Source: Prostheceraeus crozeri
Taxonomy: Eukaryota; Platyhelminthes; Polycladida; Euryleptidae
Direction: 5' to 3'
NCBI GenBank assembly: GCA_907163375.1
Contig: CAJQUW010001043.1
Span: 790,501 to 854,500, forward strand
Length of the DNA: 64,000 nucleotides
Notes under the pieces: generated by a model
The model's input: only the letters and a program-made list of their open reading frames with translations
Database searches by the model: none
Told to the model about the DNA's origin: nothing
Position numbers and translations under genes: made by a program
Part shown: piece by piece, positions 25,611 through 34,805 of the stretch
Position numbering within the stretch: position 1 is the stretch's first letter
Layout: every line of letters begins with the position of its first letter

Positions 25611-26546
25611 TATCAAGAACAGGTGGAAGTAATTGTTTGAAGGACTTGACAATCCATGGAAGGTCGAAGACTGAACGAGCATTCCTCAGAGCGCAGTTGA
25701 TACCGATAAATATTTATACTTCAAAGAATCAGAAGTATGATCAATTCATCAGGTCTCTTTCGATAATGTAGCAACATTTTATAATCCTTTGAAAATATCA
25801 GCATTTATCATGAGGTTAATTGCTTTTCTTAACTTACGCAATAGAAACATTTATTACAGTATGATAAGAGGTTTGCTTGGTTATATAAAAAGATATCACA
25901 CATTTTTGGGATAAGTGTAAGTCCCCCCCTTAAATCGTATAGAGTGGATTGTAGTCGTTCATTAAGTACCTTAATAATCAATTAATTTCTATGCAAAATC
26001 GAATCTAGCATTTTAACCATAGAAATGGATCTTCATCTCATGTTTTTGTCTTCCAGATGTCTACGGATAATTAAGTAATTTTTCACTACTTCATAGTTTT
26101 GACATAGCTATTCAGTCCCTTCCATTCAATATTTCAATACTGTTCTGTTGTCAATTGCGATATCAAATAAAACTGCTTATAAGAGCTGGCGAAAAAGTAA
26201 TATCATAGCTGTCGCCACAAATCAACCATTGATTCCATACTTCCCTTATATACTTACTTTGCATTCTCGTGCTATCACGAATAACACTAAAAGTAGTGCG
26301 TTGACCGAACATTTGGCTAACATGCATCAAGAAGTGCACAAATCTATTGACCTTTTTCTCTAGAGATTTTGGAAAAGTGCAGAGATCCATTAGAAACATG
26401 CATAAGAGAAGCTCGCTACATCAAATACAATTCACCACAGATAAATCACAAACGCGAGCTTGTAGACTTCTGAATCTGATTCCTGCTCTCTGCCTCTGAT
26501 GGTATACGTGTTACTCTGGTCGACTTACGGAAGACTTTGCCGATTG

Positions 26547-26600
26547 AATTTACGCCGCTGACGAGGGGAGAATTCCCGAAACGTTCGGCACCTGTAAATT
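26547..26600 (+). ncRNA. Type I hammerhead ribozyme motif
   Basis: All core bases of the hammerhead fold are present. Stem I is formed by AATTTAC (26547-26553) with GTAAATT (26594-26600) and GCCG (26554-26557) with CGGC (26586-26589), leaving an ACCT internal loop. The first core box is CTGACGA (26558-26564). Stem II is GGGGA/TTCCC closed by a GAA loop (26565-26577). The second box is GAAA (26578-26581), followed by a minimal two-pair stem III (AC-GT) and the cleavage triplet GTT, so self-cleavage would fall after 26585. It lies 74 bp after the Penelope nuclease stop, same strand. Penelope-like elements and retrozymes are known to carry such minimal type I hammerheads. Activity is inferred, not shown. 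Confidence 0.85.
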
Positions 26601-27051
26601 TTCTTTTATTAACTTCGATTTTTGGTCAATACATATAAAGAAGGAGTGAACATCTGTACTTTTCCATGATGAAAGCATTGAATGGCAAAAACCTCCTGTT
26701 GGCGACCATCACCTAAAACATGGAAAGTCTTGATCTTTTCTTGCATATGCCCTATCATAGAAGGATATTATTAATATTTCCATTTCCCTGTTTTGTTTTT
26801 TCTGGTTTTTATCAATTTCATTTTATCGAATATGCTGGTCGGTATTTGTCGTTTATTCCATCAGTCTTCAAATATGGATAATGCGTCAATTAAATTAAAC
26901 CATTAGATCTATTACATTTGCAAAACATTAGGAAATCTAATAGAAAAATGTCATCAGACGTGAGCAATGAAAGCACAAAAATTCCTTGGCAGCCGTATAT
27001 GCTACGTTTCACCCTACAAGTGCTCATCGGCACAGCTGGGAATGCTCCAAA

Positions 27052-27329
27052 CTACACTGTAAACTGCAGAGTACGAAAGCTGGCTGATTTTGAATACAAA
27101 ACCAATATACAAAAGGAGAATAACAGAATGCACGAAAGCACTATTGTTCGTGATCATACACTACGAAAGCGATTGGCTTTCCTATTGGATGATAAAGATA
27201 ATCCAATGGAAAAGGCAATCGCTTTCGTAGTGTATGAGCACGTACAATAGCGCTTCTGCACATTTTGTTGTTTTCGTTTTGTACATCGGTTTCATAAGTA
27301 GGTTTGGTATCGTACATTCTACAGTGTAG
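27052..27329. repeat. Large imperfect palindrome
   Basis: 27052-27190 and 27201-27329 are inverted copies around a 10-bp centre. The innermost ~50 bp pair almost perfectly (CATACACTACGAAAGCGATT is identical in both arms); outer parts share GCTACACTGTA-like ends and AAACCGATGTACAAAA-like words with gaps. The 110-codon frame over 26918-27250 runs through the palindrome and is probably a by-product. This could be a fold-back element or an old inverted duplication. Confidence 0.75.
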
Positions 27330-27711
27330 CCTAAATTATCTAGAACTGGCACTCTACTATGTTTATGATTATCAGCTGCACTGCGAAACTATGAAAAGTA
27401 AACACAGAACAGCCCGTTGAGCAGTCCTTCAGCTTTCTCAACCATTTCAGATATTCTAATCTAGTTTGAGCCATTCCGAACCGCTTACTGATGATCCATT
27501 GTATGAAGAAAAACGCAGCGTCTGCTGCTGCCAAAGAAGCTTTGTGTTTAAACAGCTCAAGTCTGAGGACATCTTTCCATTCTATGTCCTCAGGCGAGCT
27601 GGCACTCTGCAATCTTTATGATTAGCAAGTGTACATATGTGTAGTCTTGATGAGAGTGCAATTGTTACTGGGCTATGTTCATAGTGTGCATGTTGAAGGA
27701 GTGAATAGAAG

Positions 27712-27846
27712 CATTATTTTTACTCATCAAACAAATTTCACAAGAATTCACTTAGCAAAAAAAATCGCGCTATTCCTGGTCATTCAAGAATCACGCGATT
27801 GATTCCGTCGCACGATTAATCGAGCGAATCGATGAACTGCGCCCTC
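27712..27846. repeat. Dispersed repeat, copy 2
   Basis: This is the same sequence as 436-572 in the same orientation, ending 13 bp before the left end of the pogo-like element at 27859. Confidence 0.6.
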
Positions 27847-28429
27847 AACTGTGTACTGAAGTAAGGTGAGTGAGGTGAATAAGGCCCAGCTGATAATATG
27901 GCCCACTTGCTAGATCTCGGAAACCGCTTAACGAATTTAAGCGCAACAAAAAAGAAATGAAAATATATCTAATTTTAAATAAGTGTCAAAGATTTGTTGA
28001 TTTTGGTACAGTGGATCAGATTCTACAGCATCTCAAAAGAAAGTATACATTCAAATTTCTTCTTTGATCTAATATTTGCTCTTCATTTTTTCAAGGATTT
28101 CATGACACAAAATATTGGTGTAGATGAGCTCTTAACATGGAAAATTATCTCTGGCGTATCCTCTCTATGACCTTATATGGTAGTTTGATTTTTGAGTTCG
28201 GGAAAGTACGAAAAAACACTGATTATAAAAAGATGTCAATGTAGCCAATAAGGCCCATACAAAATGCTGGTAATCACAGTATAATCAGTACTCCGAAAAT
28301 CCAACGAAGTTCAGATCCACGAAAACGTAAGCGTGTAGTCTTGCGAAGAAAGCACAACTACTTATGACCTACAAAAGAACTTTTTACTAATAAAAAGCGC
28401 TTTAAGCAAGTATCTGTTCTATCCAAGAA

Positions 28430-28643
28430 GCAAAACAAGCTCAGTTGTAGAAAAGCAGAGCAAGCTGGCAATGAATCGTGGGATTGCAAAATTTGTGAGG
28501 AAGATGAAAAGTTAGATAGGCTTATGAAATAGCATTGATGACTGATTGGGTATACAAAGATTGTGTTGGTTTAAGTCATGGAAGTGACGAAGATGAGTTC
28601 CTATTTGTTTGTCCTGACTGTTCCAGTGTAAGCCTATAAAGTA
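28430..28643 (+). pseudogene. pogo/jerky-like transposase C-terminus with PHD-like finger
   Basis: The region reads WDCKICEEDEKLDRLMK, then in a shifted frame DWVYKDCVGL and EFLFVCPDCS. The spacing (CxxC, W-V-Y-x-D-C-x-G-L, FxCxxC) is that of the PHD-like finger that closes many animal DDE_1 (pogo/jerky) transposases. The catalytic part upstream is gone, and the fragment has a stop and a frameshift. Confidence 0.55.
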
Positions 28644-28685
28644 TGTGTTCATGACTGATAATATACAGATTGTTTCATAAAAAAT

Positions 28686-29602
28686 GGATCACCCTTAAAC
28701 ATTGCCTTAACTTTAACTTTGTCTAACTCCGCCAAACTTGAACGAATTTCTCTGAAATTTGGAAGATATGTCAGTTGTGCTTACTAATATCATTGTTGGA
28801 AATTTCAAGCATGAATATTGAGTTGTTTTCCTGTTGAAGATAAAAAAGTAGTAGATAATTTGATCTTCATTTAGCAATGTTACACAAAATCATACCTCAC
28901 TCTTACAAAATTACATTTGTTTCCTTCGTTATGTAATATGTTGTTCTACAAGCCAAAAGCTATCAAGCAAAACAAAAATAAAGAAAATCGGTCAATCAGA
29001 GCCAGTACAGCACCATTATTCATCAACAATAATGTAACTGCTACATGTGATTAACTGGACTTCATGTTCCATAGCTTCCTGACTTCGTTGCGGTGGTGTT
29101 GGCAGCACCCCTGATTGCTTTCAGCTAGAAATCTATCTCTTACCGGTTGAAAACAATACAAAGCACAAATGAACAATAACGAGATCGCATTTACAAAAGG
29201 CAAAGTGTCAGCCTTGCTAGAACTAGGGTTTTCTTTGCGAGCTACAAGCAAGCGACTAAATGTCCCTTACACAAATGTGCATCGATGGCATAATGATGAT
29301 TTTCGACTCTGTCGTAAAGAGGGCTCTGAAGTCGTCCACGCAAAACATCCAAACGTAGAGACCGCCTAATTTTGAGATTTGTTAAAGTTGATCCAAGTCT
29401 CTCGTTAACTGAGATGGCTGCACTAGACTCGTCTATTTCAAAGTCCACTATTCGTAGAAGACTTATTGAGTCGAATTTCAAGAGCTGTAAGAGACTGTAA
29501 ATATATTAGGGACATGAAATAACATGAAAAATGTTTTCTGTATCATACTTATGTTTTATTTAGTCAAATTTTAGGATGATCTACTTTTTATGAAACGGAC
29601 TG
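28686..29602 (+). mobile_element. Tc1/mariner deletion derivative with TA target site
   Basis: The left end, preceded by TA (28684-28685), reads CAGATTGTTTCATAAAAAAT; the right end, followed by TA (29603-29604), is its inverse with a few changes (TTTCATAAAAA and GATCA are shared). At 917 bp it is shorter than a full Tc1 element (about 1.3 kb) and keeps only the DNA-binding part of the transposase. Confidence 0.8.
29169..29500 (+). pseudogene. Tc1-like transposase, N-terminal domain only
   Basis: 29169-29369 encodes a helix-turn-helix (KGKVSALLELGFSLRATSKR, NVPYTNVHRWH). After a frameshift near 29365 the code reads LILRFVKVDPSLSLTEMAAL and SISKSTIRRRLIE, the second helix-turn-helix of Tc1-type transposases. 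The catalytic domain is missing. Confidence 0.75.
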
Positions 29603-29916
29603 TAGTAGAGAGATTATACAATACCAAATACATTACCAAATACAAGGTTTCACCATCATATAGCTATTTTTTCCTCGTGTTAAAAGTGTCTTTTGTTTTT
29701 CAATAAAAGTCGATGTATTTGAATGAACAATTTTGGTTTTTTTTTCTTACATAGGGGCTTAACTTAAGTCCTAACTTTGAATTACAAGAACATATTAGAT
29801 CTAACCTCATTATACCTATTTGCTTATCAGAAGGTAATCCATTGTATATAGCCAGATGTTAGAAATGACTTATAAGTTACGTAAATTGAATACTTACTTT
29901 ACTTTATGCTGCATAT

Positions 29917-31190
29917 TCATTGCTGAACTTCGGCCGACCCATTGGAGATGGCACGCCGCAGTTTTCGCTCACGCGTTGCGCAGTTCAATTCGTACATGTT
30001 GAGTCCGGTCCATTTCATGATGTTGTTGACATACTGCGTCCTGGGCCTTCCTCTGCGCCGGCTGCCCTCCATGTTGCCTTGCAGGACAGTTCTTGTTAAA
30101 AGGCATCCTCCCTCCCTGCATTGATGACCGTAGAAGGAGAGTTTCCTTTTCCGAATGTGTCGAAGTAACATAGGGGTAGTGGCCAGTTGCTGGAAGATGC
30201 TGGCATTCGTTCGGTGCTCTCTGTAATTTATGCGCAACATTCTCCTCCAGAACCACATTTCGGCAGCTTCGATGTGTTTCTCGTCTGCAGTTTTCAGCGT
30301 CCATCCTTCCGCTCCATATGATAGAATTGGCCACACAAGCGTCTTCACTAATTTCATCTTGAGCTTTGTTGGTAGTGCCCTATCTGCCCATAGCTTGTTC
30401 AGTCTGGTCATCTTCGCCTTAGCCATAGCTATTCTCACACGGACGTCTTCTGTGCAACTTCCATCATCTTTCTTGATAGAGCCAAGATATTTGAACGATC
30501 AACCTCTGCAACAGTCTCAGCCCCAACTGTGATTGTGCTATCTTCGTCACGTGTTGAACCGACTCGCATTACTTTTGTCTTCCTTGCATTTAGCTTCAGC
30601 GACCTCTCAATTCCTACGGCATTTACCTGGTCAACCATCTCCTGCCTTTCACTCATGTTCTTGGCTATCAAAGCTGTGTCATCGGCATACCTGACATTGC
30701 TTATTTGTCTGCCTCCGATATTGATGCCAGCGTTCGTAAAATCGGTTTCTCTCATGATTTGCTCAGTATACAAACTGAAAAGATGCGGTGATAGAATACA
30801 TCCTTGACGCACACCCCTTTTGATTGGAAATTGCTTGGTTCGGTCTCCGTTCCAACGAATAACTCCTTGCTGATTGCAGTAGAGGGACTTTATCAGGTTG
30901 ACGAGGTGATCAGGGAATCCAAAAGTAGACATGATATCCCAGAGCTGACCGTGGCTCACGCTGTCAAAAGCCTTGGAATAATCAATGAAAGTTGTAACCG
31001 CTCCACATGACGTCATTCACCTTTTCAATAATGACTTGTAGGGTTGCCAACATGTTTGCGGTGCCTCTGCCAATTCGAAACCCTGCTTGTTCATCTGGGA
31101 GTTCCTGTTCGATCTTCATGCGCAGGCAGTCCAGCAGTATATTGAGGAGGACTTTACTAGCATGCGGTATATGCGCAATGGTTACAAATT
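29917..31190 (-). pseudogene. LINE fragment, reverse transcriptase to C-terminus (RTE/BovB-like)
   Basis: Minus-strand reading starts near 31185 with HASKVLLNILLDCLRMKIEQ and QAGFRIGRGTANMLATLQVI, the fingers region of the reverse transcriptase. 31016-30435 carries TTFIDYSKAFDSVSHGQLW (first catalytic aspartate), GVRQGCILSPHLFSLYTEQI and NVRYADDTALI (catalytic YADD). 30438-29917 gives the C-terminal part (WPILSYGAEGWTLKTADEKH, MWFWRRMLRI, RRRGRPRTQYVNNI). Frame changes near 31000 and 30437 break it. It is 5'-truncated, as is usual for LINEs, and lies inside the pogo-like element. I place it near RTE/BovB from the YGxExWTL and RRRGRPR tail; the clade is tentative. Confidence 0.83.
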
Positions 31191-31449
31191 GAATACAGTG
31201 AATAAAAACAAAAGTGGGCCTTATCACCTACACGTGTCGGTAATAAGGCCCACTCGGTGGTTTTTCATCTTTTTTTGCTCGTACACCAGAAGTTTCGCAA
31301 TAATCGACATGATCTTCTCACACATGTCGGCTGCCCCAGAAATAGATAATTTGAATATAAATTCGAAGTATTTAATCAAAAATTCAAGACTGTAGAGCTC
31401 TAAGTCTGTTAGGTGGGCCTTATTCACCTCACCCACCTTACTTGTCGAC

Positions 31450-33495
31450 ATTTATCTTTTTGTAATTTTTTTGACGACATAACTAACTTGTGCAATATTC
31501 GAATTCGAAGTTCTTCTCTGACACACTGGTCTCCATGACACAGTGATTCACATTTAGCCTAGCAAGCTTTTGGTAGAGGTCGAGCCGCAAAAGTGTCATT
31601 GGAAGTCGGCCTCAAAAGTCTGACTATGTGCACAAAAAAATCAAAAATATCACTACTCTTTAATTTAGAACTACAAAGTAAAAATAAAAAGTCACATTGC
31701 GAGGTACTCAAGGTAAGGAAAATTAGGTTATTCAAATGTAATCGTGCTCATTTGCACCATATCATGGTTCCGCTTTGCAGATGTCATCAGCGCAAATAGC
31801 ACAGTTCAAGAAGACAGCTATGATCAACACTAAGTAAACAAATTTTGCTGCACCTCTTCCGTGGTAGGGTTCCCATTTACTATAGACAAGGAGATGTTTA
31901 TGTCTTCATGGCCGGTGTTGTATTCATGCAGTTGGTGGCCATCCGATCGTGTGGACTTCGCGAAGACCCCCGGCGAATGTTTATCTACAAGTTCGTATTC
32001 GCATGATAAAGGAATGCAGTTCGGAATGGCGCAGTGTATTGTGGTGGGTGAAGTCTAGGCCTACGAACGGCAATGATTGCATTTAGAAGGGCCACATCAC
32101 AAATCAATCTTATCACACAAAGGTCATCTCTTGCACTTCCTTTTACATGTGGATAATCTGACCAGGGTATCCACACCGCTGAATGATGAAGTGATCTCCG
32201 GACGCTTTCATTGTTGCACACGTAGACATGCATCGTAGAATTAAGGATTTCGGGAGCTTCCTTTTTCCTAAAAAGATCCTATCAGAAGATTTTCGGACTT
32301 GAAATAAGAGGTTGACTTCTTCTGCTGATTTGCCAAGTCTTTGACATTCGATTAGTGGAATGCAGTTCCGGTTGGAACGCATAGTCCCAATTATTCTCGC
32401 GCGGCTTTTCAGCGACATTGCAACGGATAAACAATCTATGTAAGATAGCCTTTTTTGAGAAATGATTTTACGACAACCATAGTGAACACTTAAACTAGCA
32501 TCCTATGCCTTGTTTTTCTTCTATATAAGAAATTCCTTCTCCAGCATACGCGCTACTTTTCAAAATATCCTACTGTATCAGAATCACAGGCCCAGGATCT
32601 TTATCCTTCACTTTCCGGGTTTGGAATCGAAGTAGGCCTACTGTCTGAAAGCAACCACCGAGCAACTAGCAGCTGTTCATCCCCAGAAATCAAGGGTTTG
32701 GAGAAAAGAAAGCTTCTCTGAAAAAAGTTTCCACACATGCCTCGTTGAAGAAAGAAGATCAGTAGAATTTCCCTAAAATCGCTTTATTGAAAGAAAGCTG
32801 TCCATGCTTATAGCGGCTCGACACACTGCCACGCTGTTCCCTTCAGAGACCTTGAATTTGACTTTCAAAGCTCCACAATTGATGTACAATCTTATGAAGC
32901 ACTCCATTCCTTCGAAATACGGTCGGTTGTAAACTGTCTCAAATCAATTAGAACTACAGAGCAGTTGTGTAAAAATATATGCGTGTCATTTTGTTGTCAA
33001 TGAAGACTCTTCGAAACAGTGTCATCACACGATCTTATGATAGAAGCAACGTTAATCTTGTCATTGAGAATGCGTGAAAACGAGAAGAAGTCGAACGAAC
33101 AGTGTGAAAATTCTGTCTGAACTGGCAACTAAGCTAAATTGTACTTTACTTTGCGCATTGGTGCCAAATGCACCCCAAACATACGCAGACTACCATGTCT
33201 TTAGGTCTCTTGCATGATTTTTTAGTATTTCATTCAAATAATTCTTGGCAAATTAGTAGCAATGTCACGAAGTAAGGGTTAAGGTGCATTGTAATGAAAA
33301 TCAGTATTCGAGCGTGGGGTGCAAATGAACCCCAACATAGGACAACGCGGTTAAATTGATTATCAAGGATCAATGGTAAGCATTAAGCACAAAACAATTT
33401 CAAATGTAAATGTATGATATCGATTTCAAAACTCTGTTGTCATCTATTGATGCTACATACATAGATATTTAATCTATTGCATTTTGTCTGATATA
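31450..33495. other. Non-coding stretch with a small inverted-repeat region
   Basis: No gene is supported. Minus-strand frames at 31985-32418 lack known domains. At about 33150-33355 the words GGTGCCAAATGCACCCC and GGGGTGCAAATGAACCCC recur around ~150 bp, and the outer right side reads TTAA after CGCGG, hinting at a small element with a TTAA site. This is not proven. Confidence 0.4.
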
Positions 33496-34137
33496 CAGGG
33501 TGTCCATAGAAACCGAACGATTTCATTTTGTTCTCTCATCTTGCAGTTTGAATAGATATCGTGCTAATGTGATCTTCTAGATACTTTGGAATGCGCGATT
33601 CTGTTTTCAAGTAAAGAATTTCTTTATGCAGTAATCATTTGTTTCAAACAATCATGTTTAATGATATTTGACCACAGAGGTGCTTGATGTTTAGCACATT
33701 TTCTTGCCAAATTCAGTCTTTCAAAATGTGAAAAACCCTCAAGGCAGCTGCTTTAAGTCAGGGAATGTGACACATGATACATACAATTGTAATCATGTCA
33801 ATATCAGCTTTATAGCTTGACCTTGTCACCGTAAACTATTCATTGGAACAAGAGCTAATTATTTTTAATGCATAAAATACTCAAATCGATATATTTTGCA
33901 AACAAATGCTCCCAAGGTGATGATTTTTCACTGTACAGTTGAATATCCTAATGATGAAATTTAAAAGATGTTTATATACGTTAAGTCGTTGCACGCATTG
34001 ACATGAAGACGAAATCAACTAAAAAGAGCTTAATTTTAAGCACTTAATTTTTTATAAGCATTCCTGTTATCACCGTGAAAGTTCTGCTCGCAATACATTT
34101 TGAGCATATATTCAGATATTCATAGGACACCCACGGT
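33496..34137. mobile_element. Mariner-like MITE next to the long-TIR transposon
   Basis: The left end, preceded by TA, reads CAGGGTGTCCATAGAA; the right end, reversed, reads GTGGGTGTCCTATGAA. The ~640-bp body has no transposase. The right end abuts the inverted repeat of the transposon at 34143, so one was probably inserted at the edge of the other. Confidence 0.5.
34021..34050. repeat. AT-rich palindrome, family copy 1
   Basis: A worn palindrome (GAGCTTAATTTTAAGCACTT) related to the sharper copies at 38257, 40208 and 40657. Confidence 0.5.
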
Positions 34138-34142
34138 GAGTC

Positions 34143-34574
34143 TGAATGAGGTTTTGGATTAGAAAAATATATCATCGCCGAAACCAATTTTTTGAGCTTA
34201 GTGACCCTCTAGGAATGGGAAATGAGCAAAAGGAAAATCCTTTAAAGCACAGATTTTTATTTACGGCCTATTTTCAAAATGGCAGCCATTTTTTCGTAAG
34301 AATCGTATATCTGATGCACTTATTAGGGCTTAAGGCATGCTACGTCACATGAATTAGCATTTTCTGATCACAGAAAAGTAATTCATGCAATAGTTGAAAT
34401 CCTAGAAGGGTGCCATGCAGTTGAACTACTGTTCATAAGTAGTATGTCGTGTCTTGAACAGTATTTCTTAACTTCGGAATATAATGTCGATTAAAATATG
34501 TTTTATTTGCTATTTTCGTTTGAAGGTGAATTCATCCCGGTAAGACAAAGCAAAAAGTCACAAATTTGATTGAA
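34143..34574 (+). repeat. Left long inverted repeat of the 34-37 kb transposon
   Basis: 432 bp spanning 34143-34574, the inverse of 36851-37282. It has no gene of its own. Confidence 0.85.
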
Positions 34575-34805
34575 ATACGCTGCACAAAGCTCGTGTTCAG
34601 GGTTGAGTAGCTTTCTATGTTCTAACAAAATAGACATTTGCATAAATTCAAATATTAGCTCGCACATTTCTATGGTACATATGTCGCAGCATGTTGTTCA
34701 TATTGCAATGTATTTGAATTGGTGCTGAGAGCTATGAATTGATTTTTGCAACATCCAAGCTTAAATCAGACGTGAAGTGTGGAAATTCATTAGTACCCCA
34801 GTAAG

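Larger units (their letters stand above)
24294..26261. mobile_element. 1,968-bp insertion into the Penelope-like element, 8-bp target duplication
   Basis: CATTCTCG occurs at 24286-24293 and again at 26262-26269, exactly flanking the insertion; leaving out one copy plus the insertion restores the nuclease frame across the junction. The ends are CAAAGTGA on the left and, reversed, CAAAGTAA on the right, a short inverted end beginning with CA. An 8-bp duplication and CA ends suggest a hAT-type non-autonomous element. The left part begins with a TTA microsatellite. A Tc1-type fragment lies inside. Confidence 0.75.
23896..26473 (+). pseudogene. Penelope-like retroelement, 3' part with GIY-YIG endonuclease
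   Basis: 23970-24293 reads SFLKTKFANDRTDRHIRKLI, a Cys-rich linker (CSICERL), then LVYKFTCIICNNFYIGQSSR and RYQEHSR, the start of a GIY-YIG nuclease (YIG with the catalytic R and the downstream H). An insertion (24294-26261) follows. From 26270 the nuclease resumes with SALTEHLANMHQ and, after one frameshift near 26360, reads LEKCRDPLETCIREARYIKY and NHKRELVDF before a stop at 26471-26473; the conserved E sits in REARYIK. This linker and nuclease order is that of Penelope-like elements. No reverse transcriptase was found upstream, so the copy is 5'-truncated. It is dead. Confidence 0.82.
27859..31443. mobile_element. pogo/jerky-like element with nested insertions
   Basis: The ends at 27859-27888 and, reversed, 31414-31443 match in 29 of 30 positions (AAGTAAGGTG, then GAGGTGAATAAGGCCCA). 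The word ATAAGGCCCA also recurs inside at 28248, at 31243 and, inverted, at 31215, probably as binding sites. A transposase C-terminal remnant lies at 28430-28640. Inside sit a Tc1 derivative (28686-29602) and a LINE fragment (about 29.9-31.2 kb). The exact outer boundary and TA target site could not be fixed. The superfamily call rests on the zinc-finger remnant. Confidence 0.62.

Noticed and set aside
26918-27250. 110-codon frame
   Set aside because: It runs through one arm and the centre of a palindrome and has no known domain.
30230-30807. Plus-strand frames across the LINE at 29.9-31.2 kb
   Set aside because: They are antisense to the reverse transcriptase, whose YADD and LSP boxes are on the minus strand.
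34146-34352. 68-codon frame, identical to 37073-37279 on the other strand
   Set aside because: Both lie in the long inverted arms of one transposon; the identity comes from the arms, not from a conserved gene.
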